DNA of 64,000 bases, from the NCBI GenBank assembly GCA_022783665.1, contig JALFZJ010000020.1, positions 1 through 64,000 of the forward strand, written 5' to 3'. Of the stretch, positions 53,134 through 61,980 are shown piece after piece (positions within the stretch are counted from its first letter, which is position 1; every line of letters begins with the position of its first letter). The translations under genes were made by a program, and so were the position numbers. The notes under the pieces are model-generated. The model worked only from the letters and a program-made list of their open reading frames with translations. It searched no databases and had not been told where the DNA came from. The stretch comes from Arcanobacterium sp. GTDB lineage: Bacteria; Actinomycetota; Actinomycetes; Actinomycetales; Actinomycetaceae.

Positions 53134-54369
53134 ATGTCTCGTGCGCCGCGTGCGAAGAATCTGCGTACGAACTGGGGAGATGACGACGCCCATACGCCGA
53201 TACTCCACGTGGATATGGATGCATTTTTTGTGTCGTGCGAGCTACGTGATCGCCCTGAACTGCGTGGGCGTGCCGTGGCGGTAGGCGGCCAAAGGCGTGG
53301 GGTGATTTCAGCCGCGTCCTATGAGGCACGCGAATACGGAGTCAATTCTGCAATGCCAGTGGCTAGGGCGCTTCAACTGTGCCCAGAGTTAATCATTTTG
53401 CCTGTTGATTCGGCGAAATATCGCGCGGCTTCTAGTGAGGTGATGCGCATTTTGAGGCGGTTCACGCCGGTGGTGGAGCAGCTTTCTATTGATGAAGCTT
53501 TTCTCGATGTGCGTTCCGTGAGGAAAATACACGGGTCGCCCGTCGAGATAGCGCAGCAGATCAGGCATGAGATTCGCGATCGGATAGGGGTGCCGGCATC
53601 TGTGGGTATCGCGTCTACAAAACATCTTGCGAAACTCGCATCTACACATGCCAAACCTGACGGGCTGCTGTTGGTTCCGGCGTCACGCTCGATCGAATTC
53701 TTGCATTCCCTTCCGGTGGGTGCGTTGTGGGGCGTCGGGGAGCGGACGCGTGCGCTCCTTGAGAGCAGAGGATTCCAGACGGTGGGTGACGTGGCTCGAG
53801 CAGGGTGCGAGGCGATGATTGCGATGCTTGGACCCTCGCAAGGAGAGCACTTGAGCAATCTTGCAATGAATATCGATCCGCGCGGCGTGGCGACGACGAA
53901 GCAAGAGAAGTCAATTTCGCGTGAGCGCACGTTCTTTGAGCCTATCGTTCAGCGCGGTGACGTCGTTCGCGTACTGCTCGATCACTCGCATGATGTTGCT
54001 CGCAGGCTTCGCCAGGAAGGCCTTCAGGCAGCGTCGTTTTCAATCAAAATCCGTGGTGGTGATTTTGCTACGATTCAACGTTCTACGACGCTTAATGCTC
54101 CCACGGCGCGCGGCCACGACGTATTTGATGCCGTTGTAGCATTGTGGGATACGGTGGAGTTTCCACGTTCAGGGGTGCGCCTTGTAGGTGTGCGGGCTTC
54201 GCAGCTTGTCGATGCGGCCTATGGGCAGCAACTGCCTTTGGGTGACGATGGTAGGCAGGATCGTATTGATGCCGCGGTGGATGCATTGCGTTCACGTTTT
54301 GGGCCGAAGGCCACTCAGCCCGGCACACTGATAGATTCAGTGCAGCACCGGCACTTGGATGGGCAGTAG
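53134..54369 (+). CDS. dinB: DNA polymerase IV (Y-family)
   Basis: ILHVDMDAFFVSCELRDRPELRGRAVAVGG...PVVEQLSIDEAFLDV...VGIASTKHLAKLAST. Confidence 0.95.
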   Translation: MSRAPRAKNLRTNWGDDDAHTPILHVDMDAFFVSCELRDRPELRGRAVAVGGQRRGVISAASYEAREYGVNSAMPVARALQLCPELIILPVDSAKYRAASSEVMRILRRFTPVVEQLSIDEAFLDVRSVRKIHGSPVEIAQQIRHEIRDRIGVPASVGIASTKHLAKLASTHAKPDGLLLVPASRSIEFLHSLPVGALWGVGERTRALLESRGFQTVGDVARAGCEAMIAMLGPSQGEHLSNLAMNIDPRGVATTKQEKSISRERTFFEPIVQRGDVVRVLLDHSHDVARRLRQEGLQAASFSIKIRGGDFATIQRSTTLNAPTARGHDVFDAVVALWDTVEFPRSGVRLVGVRASQLVDAAYGQQLPLGDDGRQDRIDAAVDALRSRFGPKATQPGTLIDSVQHRHLDGQ

Positions 54370-54479
54370 TGGTTGCCAGTGGCGCGAATTGCTGGCTATC
54401 TTTGCGGCGCACCATTAAGTAGTATTGAGTTAAGTAACACTAAGATAGGGCACAGGTGTAGGAAGCGAGGAAGGCTACC

Positions 54480-54875
54480 GTGGCACTTTCTGAATATGAG
54501 CAGAAGCTTCTCGAAGAACTTGAAGCTCAGCTTAATGATAAAGATCCGAAGTTTGCTGAGGCAGTTGCCTCGCAGGTGCCTGGTGGGCAGAGGCCAAGCC
54601 TTGGTATTTCGCCGAAGAACCTTGTTTGGGGCATTTTGATAGCTCTCCTTGGGCTCGGTATCGCCCTTGTTGCGGTGAGCTTTGAGCTTGTTTCTGTAGG
54701 AGTGCTCGGTGTGATCGTTGTGTTCCTCGGGTTCTGGTATATGACGCGCGGGACTCGCCGTACTACGGTTACTCGCCAGCGTCGTGCCTCGGTAAAACCG
54801 CCTCGATCTGGGGATTTTATGAGTCGCCAGGAAGAACTGTGGCAGCGCCGTAAAGGTGACGGTGGCCGCGTATGA
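54480..54875 (+). CDS. DUF3040-family membrane protein
   Basis: MALSEYEQKLLEELEAQLNDKDPKFA N-terminus followed by TM segments; located between dinB and mraZ. Confidence 0.9.
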   Translation: MALSEYEQKLLEELEAQLNDKDPKFAEAVASQVPGGQRPSLGISPKNLVWGILIALLGLGIALVAVSFELVSVGVLGVIVVFLGFWYMTRGTRRTTVTRQRRASVKPPRSGDFMSRQEELWQRRKGDGGRV

Positions 54876-55090
54876 TCCACGGCATGGACGCGTATGCGTT
54901 GGGCGTACGTAAGAATCCTTCTCTACTGGACTACAGGACGCTAGGGGCATAGCCGCACACGCGCTAGCATAGCGAGACTCGAGTGGGAACAAAGAAACTC
55001 CATGAGTCAGCTGTGAGAGGCCGAACGAATACCCGCTTTTGACTACATATCCCAAGCTATTTATAAACGGCTAGCTAGATAACCTGCTCT

Positions 55091-55138
55091 GAGCGCGAAT
55101 GAGATGCCGCACCAATTATCGGCATCTCATTCGCGCTT
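55091..55138. terminator. Long hairpin in the DUF3040-mraZ intergenic region
   Basis: 18-bp perfect inverted repeat agcgcgaatgagatgccg (55092-55109) / cggcatctcattcgcgct (55120-55137). Confidence 0.6.
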
Positions 55139-55365
55139 TGTGCTGCCTGCGTGGGGCTAGTGCTCCTTGATATGTAGCTGCTTGTGAGCGTCACAATCTC
55201 TATCTCCTTCTGAATTCCGCCTGACGAAGACGGTATCGATTGGCTTATCCGCACCAGAATCGGAAGCAACCTTGAAGTCTCAAATGTCACAATAATCCCT
55301 CCACCGCATTTTTGGGCTCGATTACGCTAAAAACTCGAAAGACACAACGAGAATCTTGGAAAAGT

Positions 55366-55390
55366 TGGTGGATCGTGGGGTAAAGTGGAG
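55366..55390 (+). promoter_or_regulatory. Putative MraZ operator (three TGGNG repeats at 10-bp spacing)
   Basis: TGGTG at 55366, TGGGG at 55376, TGGAG at 55386, just upstream of mraZ. Confidence 0.7.
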
Positions 55391-55417
55391 GGACGAGGAG
55401 AACGGGGGTGAAGTGTG

Positions 55418-55849
55418 ATGTTCTTAGGTACGTACGAACCAGTACTTGACGACAAGGGGCGTCTCATTTTGCCTGCGAAATTCCGCGATCAGTTGGCTAA
55501 TGGTCTCGTCTTGACGAGAGGGCAGGACTACTGCTTATCGGTATATACCGTGTCTGCTTTTGAAGAGCTACTCGCAAAGCTTCAGCAAGCGCCAGTGACG
55601 TACAAAGAAGCACGCATCTACTCGCGAGTGTTTACTTCGGGGGCAAACGATCAGATACCAGATAAGCAGGGTCGTATTACCATTCCCGCCTCATTGCGCC
55701 AATACGCAGGGCTCTCAAAAGAGCTCACTGTTATCGGCTCAGGCGATCACGTTGAAATCTGGGATCGCAAGAAGTGGGATGAGTTCTTGGTGCAAAACGA
55801 GTCCAGCTTTGCAGACCGTGAAGAGGAGCTAATTCCAGGCGTCTTCTGA
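55418..55849 (+). CDS. mraZ: Transcriptional regulator MraZ
   Basis: MFLGTYEPVLDDKGRLILPAKFRD...DKQGRITIPASLRQYAGL (two AbrB-like motifs). Confidence 0.98.
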   Translation: MFLGTYEPVLDDKGRLILPAKFRDQLANGLVLTRGQDYCLSVYTVSAFEELLAKLQQAPVTYKEARIYSRVFTSGANDQIPDKQGRITIPASLRQYAGLSKELTVIGSGDHVEIWDRKKWDEFLVQNESSFADREEELIPGVF

Positions 55850-55917
55850 GTGCCGAGTGATGTGGCGGTGCCCTGAGATAATTCCCCAATTTCAGGTCAG
55901 CGCCACATGGCCGGCAC
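55850..55917 (+). promoter_or_regulatory. Structured hairpin between mraZ and rsmH
   Basis: Nested complementary blocks gtgccg/cggcac, atgtggcg/cgccacat, cctga/tcagg in correct order immediately after the mraZ stop. Confidence 0.65.
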
Positions 55918-56063
55918 TTCACAGGGTTCGCATTGGGATTCGCACAGTGTGTGAGTATGCATCGTGAGCACTCTCACCGCGGTAATGCACAGCTGATTGA
56001 TCATCACGGTTGATTGAACAATACGGTCTGACGCCGACCATTTGACTACAGAAGGGAGGGACG

Positions 56064-57131
56064 ATGGGTGACGTGACGCCACATTTTTCAAGCACTGCAG
56101 CGCGATTCGATGCAGCCAGCAACCAATTGCATCAGCCTGTGCTTGTTGAGCGGTGTCTTGAACTCCTTGAACCATCCGTGTCTCGTCCTTCTCAAGGTGC
56201 TCGATCCGTGGTGATAGATTGCACCCTTGGTCTTGGTGGCCACACCGAGGCGATCCTTAAGGCCTTTCCAGCCGTTACAGTAATTGGAATCGATCGAGAC
56301 GCTGAAGCAATCAGCTTGGCCTCGCGAAGGCTGGCCGGTTTCGGGCAGCGCTTCATCGGCATTCACACCACCTATGACGACGTTGATCGCGTCGCCGCTC
56401 GTTATGGCGAAGAATCTGGACGCGTAGACGCCGTCTTAATGGATCTTGGCGTTTCCTCGATGCAGCTCGATGTTGCCGAGCGCGGTTTTTCCTACTCCCA
56501 CGACGCACCCCTTGATATGAGGATGGATCAAGCATCAGGGAAGAGCGCAGCGGAGCTTTTGGCATCGGCGCCTGAAGCTGAAATAGCTCGAATCTTGCGT
56601 GAATATGGGGAAGAGAAATTCGCCTCCCGTATTGCTCATGCCATTGTCGAGGCACGCGCAAGCCAACCACTTCAAACCACATCGCAACTCGTTGAGCTGG
56701 TGCGTCAAAGCATTCCCGCCCCTGCACGTCGAACTGGTGGAAATCCTGCCAAACGCACCTTCCAAGCCCTGCGGATCGCCGTCAATAATGAACTTGCCAT
56801 TTTGCAACATGGCGTACCTCGCGCAGTGGAAAGTGTACGCATAGGTGGGCGCGTGGTGATCGAGTCTTACCAGTCGCTGGAAGACAAAATCGTCAAAAGA
56901 GCATTCCGCAAAGGCATTGAGTCCTCGAGCCCGCCTGGTTTGCCAGTGGAATTAGAAAGCCACAAGCCGTATCTGCGTGATCTGACGCACGGGGCGTATC
57001 TAGCCGATGCGGAAGAAATAGCGCGCAATTCTAGAGCCGCTTCGGTGCGTCTACGGGCAGTGGAGCGCACCAGAGAAACACCCGAACATCAGTTTGATCC
57101 AGATTCCTACAGGGGAGCATCACATGAATAG
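56064..57131 (+). CDS. rsmH: 16S rRNA (cytosine(1402)-N4)-methyltransferase
   Basis: HQPVLVERCLELL...DCTLGLGGHTEAIL...GIDRDAEAI...DLGVSSMQLDVAERGFSYSHDAPLDMRMD. Confidence 0.98.
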   Translation: MGDVTPHFSSTAARFDAASNQLHQPVLVERCLELLEPSVSRPSQGARSVVIDCTLGLGGHTEAILKAFPAVTVIGIDRDAEAISLASRRLAGFGQRFIGIHTTYDDVDRVAARYGEESGRVDAVLMDLGVSSMQLDVAERGFSYSHDAPLDMRMDQASGKSAAELLASAPEAEIARILREYGEEKFASRIAHAIVEARASQPLQTTSQLVELVRQSIPAPARRTGGNPAKRTFQALRIAVNNELAILQHGVPRAVESVRIGGRVVIESYQSLEDKIVKRAFRKGIESSSPPGLPVELESHKPYLRDLTHGAYLADAEEIARNSRAASVRLRAVERTRETPEHQFDPDSYRGASHE

Positions 57132-57519
57132 CACTGCAACGGCACGCATACAGCGGTCCTCTGTATCAAAATCGAGATCAGTGGTTTCCGCGCCGAACCT
57201 TCGCGTGGTAACGAGTCCTGCGCCTTCGCGCGGTCTCTTCTTCGTCATTGGCCTATGTATTGCGATATTTTTCACTGCGCTCGTCATGTGTTTCTCTCTC
57301 AATACACTTATGGTGAAGGGTGCGTATGACGTGAAGGAAATCAAGCTTGAACTCAGCGGAGTGCAGGCGCGCGAGGAAACTCTTATGGGGCAAGTCGTAG
57401 AGCTCTCAACTCCGGTGCAGCTTGCGAAGAGTGCCTCCGATCTGGGCATGGTGCCAGCTGAATCCTTGAGTCATATCGATCTTGAGGCGGGAACAGCATC
57501 TGCGCTAGATGGGGAATGA
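57124..57519 (+). CDS. ftsL: Cell-division protein FtsL-like
   Basis: Small single-TM protein between rsmH and ftsI; short coiled-coil-like region after the TM. Confidence 0.8.
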   Translation: MNSTATARIQRSSVSKSRSVVSAPNLRVVTSPAPSRGLFFVIGLCIAIFFTALVMCFSLNTLMVKGAYDVKEIKLELSGVQAREETLMGQVVELSTPVQLAKSASDLGMVPAESLSHIDLEAGTASALDGE

Positions 57520-57530
57520 GGCGTGTGTAG

Positions 57531-59390
57531 GTGGAAAAAGCGCGAGGCTCAAGAAGTGGACGCCGCACAGCAAAGCAGACCTCATTGCAGGGAACTACTC
57601 ATAAGCGGCTCCAGCTCACGATCATTATTGTGATCGCGATTGCGGCATTGCTTGTACTTCGTTTGTTCTATCTTCAAGTGCTCCAGGCCGATATTCTTTC
57701 AGCAACTGCCTCGCAGTTCCGTACACGTAGCTATACTCAAGAAGCCAAACGCGGCGATATTCTCGACGCCACGGGCGCCGTATTGGCTACATCTGTGCCA
57801 CGTTACAATGTGCGAGTGGATCAGGTAGCAATCCAGGATTACCGCGAGTATGACGACGATGACAAGCTTGTGGGTGCCGGCCCCGCCTATGCTGCACGAG
57901 TGCTTGCGCCGGTGCTGAATATGGATCAGTCAGAGCTCGGAGGCATCCTCAATGGCGGATCACAAAAGAGCCAATGGGTGATGGTGAAAAAGGGCGTGAC
58001 GCCCGAACAGTGGCGCGAGATCGATGCGCTTGATGTCCACGGGATCTTTCCAGAGCGGTATATGCAACGGATTTACCCCAATGGCCAAATAGCTGGCGAT
58101 ATTTTAGGCTTCGTTGGGCAGACGGAGGAAGATTCTACAAGTTCTGGGCGCTCAGGAATTGAGCAAGCATTCAATGAGACCTTGCAAGGCGTAGATGGTG
58201 CGTTACGCGTGGAAGTTGGCCCAGATGGCACTGTGTTCCCTCAGGCTTCCAAATATGAACAGACAGCGCAAGACGGCCGTTCGGTAAAACTTACCATCGA
58301 TCGCGACCTCCAAGAAACCACGCAGCGCGCACTAGCCGATCATGGAAAGAAATTCGGTGCCGTGTGGGCTGCGGCGGCAGTGGTAGAGATTGGCACAGGG
58401 CGGGTATTAGCTCTGGCAGATCTCGATGCTCCAGATCCGAATAAACTCGAAAAAGTCGATCCTAAGGCGTGGCGTGTGGATGCGATAGGTGCGCCTACCG
58501 AACCTGGTTCTGTGGGTAAGCTGCTCACATTTGCTGCAGCGATAGATCAAGGTAGCGTGAGCCCGACAGATACCTTCGTTGTAGAAACGCCCCATACAAC
58601 GCCCAACGGGGAGACGTTCACCGACTCTGAAAGCCATCCACGCGAAACTGAGACGGTGGCGGGCATCCTCGCCCACTCATACAATACGGGCACCGTACAA
58701 ATTGGGGATACGCTCAGCGACGAGGTTCGCTACAAGTACATGCAGAAGTTCGGAATCGGCGAAAAAACGGGAATCGAATTGCTCGCCGAAGAGCCCGGCA
58801 CGCTCAGGCCTCCAGATACCTGGGACAAACGCACCCACTACACCACAATGTTTGGGCAGGCGTGGGCTGGTACGACGCTGCAAATGGCACAAGTTGGCGC
58901 TGTGCTGGGTAATAAAGGCGTGATGATTCCGCTCCATATCGTGGAAGGAACGTGGGATGCCAACGGCCAGTATCTTCCCGCAGTGCAAGGCAAGGCGCGC
59001 CAGGTAATATCCGCAGAGTCGGCCACAACGATGCTGCAGATGATGCAAGCCGTTACCCAAAAGGGCTCAACAGCGCCGAACGCGAAGGTGCCCGGATACA
59101 ATGTTGCGGGCAAGACGGGCACCGCTCAGATCATTAAACCCGAAGGCGGTATGGACTTCGTGGGTTCTTTCGTCGGTGTGATGCCTGCGGATAATCCGAA
59201 GATCGCCGTCTCCATCATGCTGTACAAAACGGGAAGTGTGGCTTATGGCGGTACCGTCTCGGCTCCGATATTCGCGGAGATCGGAGAATTCGCGATGCGG
59301 CAGATGAAAGTACCCCCATCGAGCGAGCCCTTGTATCGTTATCCATGGGTGCCGGGAGAAGACGTCTCGGCAGACGGGAATGGTGAGTAG
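57531..59390 (+). CDS. ftsI: Peptidoglycan transpeptidase FtsI / PBP
   Basis: N-terminal TM, RGDILDATGAVLATS, EPGSVGKLLTFA (SxxK), SYN (HSYNTG), KTGTAQ. Confidence 0.96.
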   Translation: MEKARGSRSGRRTAKQTSLQGTTHKRLQLTIIIVIAIAALLVLRLFYLQVLQADILSATASQFRTRSYTQEAKRGDILDATGAVLATSVPRYNVRVDQVAIQDYREYDDDDKLVGAGPAYAARVLAPVLNMDQSELGGILNGGSQKSQWVMVKKGVTPEQWREIDALDVHGIFPERYMQRIYPNGQIAGDILGFVGQTEEDSTSSGRSGIEQAFNETLQGVDGALRVEVGPDGTVFPQASKYEQTAQDGRSVKLTIDRDLQETTQRALADHGKKFGAVWAAAAVVEIGTGRVLALADLDAPDPNKLEKVDPKAWRVDAIGAPTEPGSVGKLLTFAAAIDQGSVSPTDTFVVETPHTTPNGETFTDSESHPRETETVAGILAHSYNTGTVQIGDTLSDEVRYKYMQKFGIGEKTGIELLAEEPGTLRPPDTWDKRTHYTTMFGQAWAGTTLQMAQVGAVLGNKGVMIPLHIVEGTWDANGQYLPAVQGKARQVISAESATTMLQMMQAVTQKGSTAPNAKVPGYNVAGKTGTAQIIKPEGGMDFVGSFVGVMPADNPKIAVSIMLYKTGSVAYGGTVSAPIFAEIGEFAMRQMKVPPSSEPLYRYPWVPGEDVSADGNGE

Positions 59391-60901
59391 TGATCACAAC
59401 ATCGCTAGCGCAATTGGCGCAGGCTCTTGGAGCATCAGGTGCACCGCAATCGAGTGACTTTGAAGTGACGAGCGTCGTCACCGATAACCGGCAAGTAACA
59501 CCTGGTGCGCTTTTTGTGGCAATTGCTGGTGAACGCACAGACGGCAATGCGTACGGCGCAGATGCACTATCGCGCGGAGCCACGGCAGTGATGACGGCGA
59601 ACCGTGACGCAGCCCGTGAGGCAGGTGTACCGGGGGCTCGAATGCTTGTGGTGGAAGACGTCGTCTCCGCTCTAGGGATGCTTGCCCAGTACAATCTTGA
59701 GCGGATTCGCTCATTAGGCAGCCCAGACTTCACCGTGGTAGCCGTGACGGGATCAGTAGGCAAAACCACCACAAAAGATCTTCTGGCTGATGTGCTCGCC
59801 CCTCGCGGAGAGATTGTTGCTCCACCGAAGTCTTTTAACAATGAGATCGGCTTGCCCCTCACTGTGCTGCAAGCAGATGAGAACACCCGCACTTTGGTGT
59901 TGGAAATGGGCGCGGATCATATTGGCAATATCGACTATCTCACCTCGATTGCTCCGCCCGATATTTCGGTTGTTTTACGTGTTGCTCCCGCACATGTGGG
60001 TGAGTTTGGCGGGATCGAAGCGGTAGCTCGAGCGAAAGCGGAGATTATTGCAGGCACACGCCCATCAGGGCATGTTGTGCTCAATGCGGACGATCCGCGT
60101 GTATATGCGATGGCTGCAGGTACCCCCTTGCCGATCACGTATTTCTCTGCCTCTGGCAGTGCGCTTTCTTCGGCTCTGTCCTGCGATTCGTCTGCCGAAG
60201 AGCTTGTGCCTGCGGCTCGTGAGACGATACCAGCGAACTGTATTTGCGCCGAAGATATAACGATTGATGACGTCGGACGCGCCCGATTCACTCTCGTAAC
60301 GGCTGGTGGGAGCGCCTCGGTGCACTTGAAACTCGTGGGCGCTCACCACGTCACCAATGCTTTAGCCGCTGCGTCAGTCGCGCAGATTCTGGGCCAGGAT
60401 ATGGCTCAAACGGCACAGATTCTAAGCTCTGCGGCTGCGAGGAGCCCCCACAGAATGGATGTGCGCAGCGTTGAAGGCATGACGATTATTGACGATTCAT
60501 TCAACGCAAACCCAGCTTCAATGCAGGCAGGAATTGAAGCGCTGGCACAGATATCGCAGGCATCACAGGTACCTCAGGGGCACAGGCGCCGTAGCGTCGC
60601 CGTAGTGGGAGACATGCTTGAGCTCGGTGCGCAATCGCGCTCGGCACACGAGGCCGTTGGGCGCAGCCTGGCTAGCCATGGAATCGACGTCGTACTCAGT
60701 GTGGGTAACGAAGCGCGAATCATCAGTGAATCTTTGGAGAATTCGCATGCGGTAGCACATCATGTGGATACCGCGAGCCAGGCACTTTCTTGGCTTCGCT
60801 CACATCTGCGCACAGATGACGTAGTGTTATTAAAAGGGTCGCACGGCTCGCAGGTGTGGACTATCGCCGACGCATTCTTTACTGAGGGAGTGGGATGCTA
60901 G
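59390..60901 (+). CDS. murF: UDP-MurNAc-tripeptide-D-Ala-D-Ala ligase
   Basis: VAVTGSVGKTTTKDLLADVLAPRGEIVAPPKSFNNEIGLPLTVL...LEMGADHIGNI. Confidence 0.97.
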   Translation: MITTSLAQLAQALGASGAPQSSDFEVTSVVTDNRQVTPGALFVAIAGERTDGNAYGADALSRGATAVMTANRDAAREAGVPGARMLVVEDVVSALGMLAQYNLERIRSLGSPDFTVVAVTGSVGKTTTKDLLADVLAPRGEIVAPPKSFNNEIGLPLTVLQADENTRTLVLEMGADHIGNIDYLTSIAPPDISVVLRVAPAHVGEFGGIEAVARAKAEIIAGTRPSGHVVLNADDPRVYAMAAGTPLPITYFSASGSALSSALSCDSSAEELVPAARETIPANCICAEDITIDDVGRARFTLVTAGGSASVHLKLVGAHHVTNALAAASVAQILGQDMAQTAQILSSAAARSPHRMDVRSVEGMTIIDDSFNANPASMQAGIEALAQISQASQVPQGHRRRSVAVVGDMLELGAQSRSAHEAVGRSLASHGIDVVLSVGNEARIISESLENSHAVAHHVDTASQALSWLRSHLRTDDVVLLKGSHGSQVWTIADAFFTEGVGC

Positions 60902-61980
60902 TTATCTTTGTTGCTACAGCAGTGGCGCTCCTCGTCTCGCTTTTTGGCACGCCGGTCTTTATCAAGGTTTTGCAAAAACGCCACTACGGCCAGTTCATTC
61001 GTGAAGACGGGCCGACCTCCCATCTAACGAAACGTGGCACGCCAACGATGGGCGGCGTCGTCATTATTCTGGCTACAGTTATCGGATATGGCGCGGCGCT
61101 TCTTGTGGGATGGCGCCCACCGCGTGCGTCAGGAGTGCTCTTGGTATTCCTGATGGTTGGTTTGGGAATCGTCGGTTTTCTTGATGATTTCATTAAAGTG
61201 CGTAAGGAGCGCTCCCTCGGACTGCGGCCTCTTCCGAAGGTTATTGGCCAGGGTGCTATCGCGCTTGTCTTTTCGGTGTTGGCGTTGCGATATCGCGATT
61301 CTATGAATCGCACACCGGCCACGCTTAATCTCTCCTTCGTGCGCGATACGCGGGTGACGCTCGCATTCGCGGGAGTAATTGTTGGCGTTATCTTGTTCGT
61401 GATCTGGGCGAATTTCTTGATCACTGCGTGGTCTAACGCCGTCAATCTCACAGACGGTCTCGATGGCCTAGCCGCCGGAGCATCCGCGATAGCTTTTGGC
61501 TCCTACGCCGTGATTGCGATCTGGCAATCCTACCAACAGTGCGCGGATATGGTCAGCGCCACTGCTGGATGTTACGCGGTGCGTGACCCTCTCGATTTGT
61601 CGATCATCTGTGGTGCCATCGTAGGAGCGTGTTTAGGCTTCCTGTGGCACAATACATCGCCGGCAAAGATTTTCATGGGAGATACGGGATCCCTTGCTCT
61701 TGGCGGTGCGTTCGCCGGGGTATCGATATTATCGCAAACAGAATTCCTCGCCATTTTCATTGGTGGGCTGTTCGTGATTATCGTGATGTCGGACGTGATT
61801 CAAATCCTGTTTTTCAAAGCGACTGGAAGGCGTGTATTCAGAATGGCGCCATTGCATCACCATTTCGAGCTCAAGGGCTGGAAGGAAGTGACGATCGTGG
61901 TGCGTTTTTGGCTTATACAGCTGTTGTGCGCGATTGCTGGTCTTGGTGTTTTCTATGGTGAATGGCTATCGGTTCAATGA
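60895..61980 (+). CDS. mraY: Phospho-MurNAc-pentapeptide transferase
   Basis: TPTMGGVVIILATVIG...FLDDFIKVRKERSLGL...NAVNLTDGLDGLAAG...MAPLHHHFELKGW. Confidence 0.98.
   Translation: MLVIFVATAVALLVSLFGTPVFIKVLQKRHYGQFIREDGPTSHLTKRGTPTMGGVVIILATVIGYGAALLVGWRPPRASGVLLVFLMVGLGIVGFLDDFIKVRKERSLGLRPLPKVIGQGAIALVFSVLALRYRDSMNRTPATLNLSFVRDTRVTLAFAGVIVGVILFVIWANFLITAWSNAVNLTDGLDGLAAGASAIAFGSYAVIAIWQSYQQCADMVSATAGCYAVRDPLDLSIICGAIVGACLGFLWHNTSPAKIFMGDTGSLALGGAFAGVSILSQTEFLAIFIGGLFVIIVMSDVIQILFFKATGRRVFRMAPLHHHFELKGWKEVTIVVRFWLIQLLCAIAGLGVFYGEWLSVQ

Noticed and set aside
55075-55290. 71-aa minus-strand ORF in the DUF3040-mraZ gap
   Set aside because: Spans the 18-bp inverted repeat, no RBS or domain; likely non-coding.
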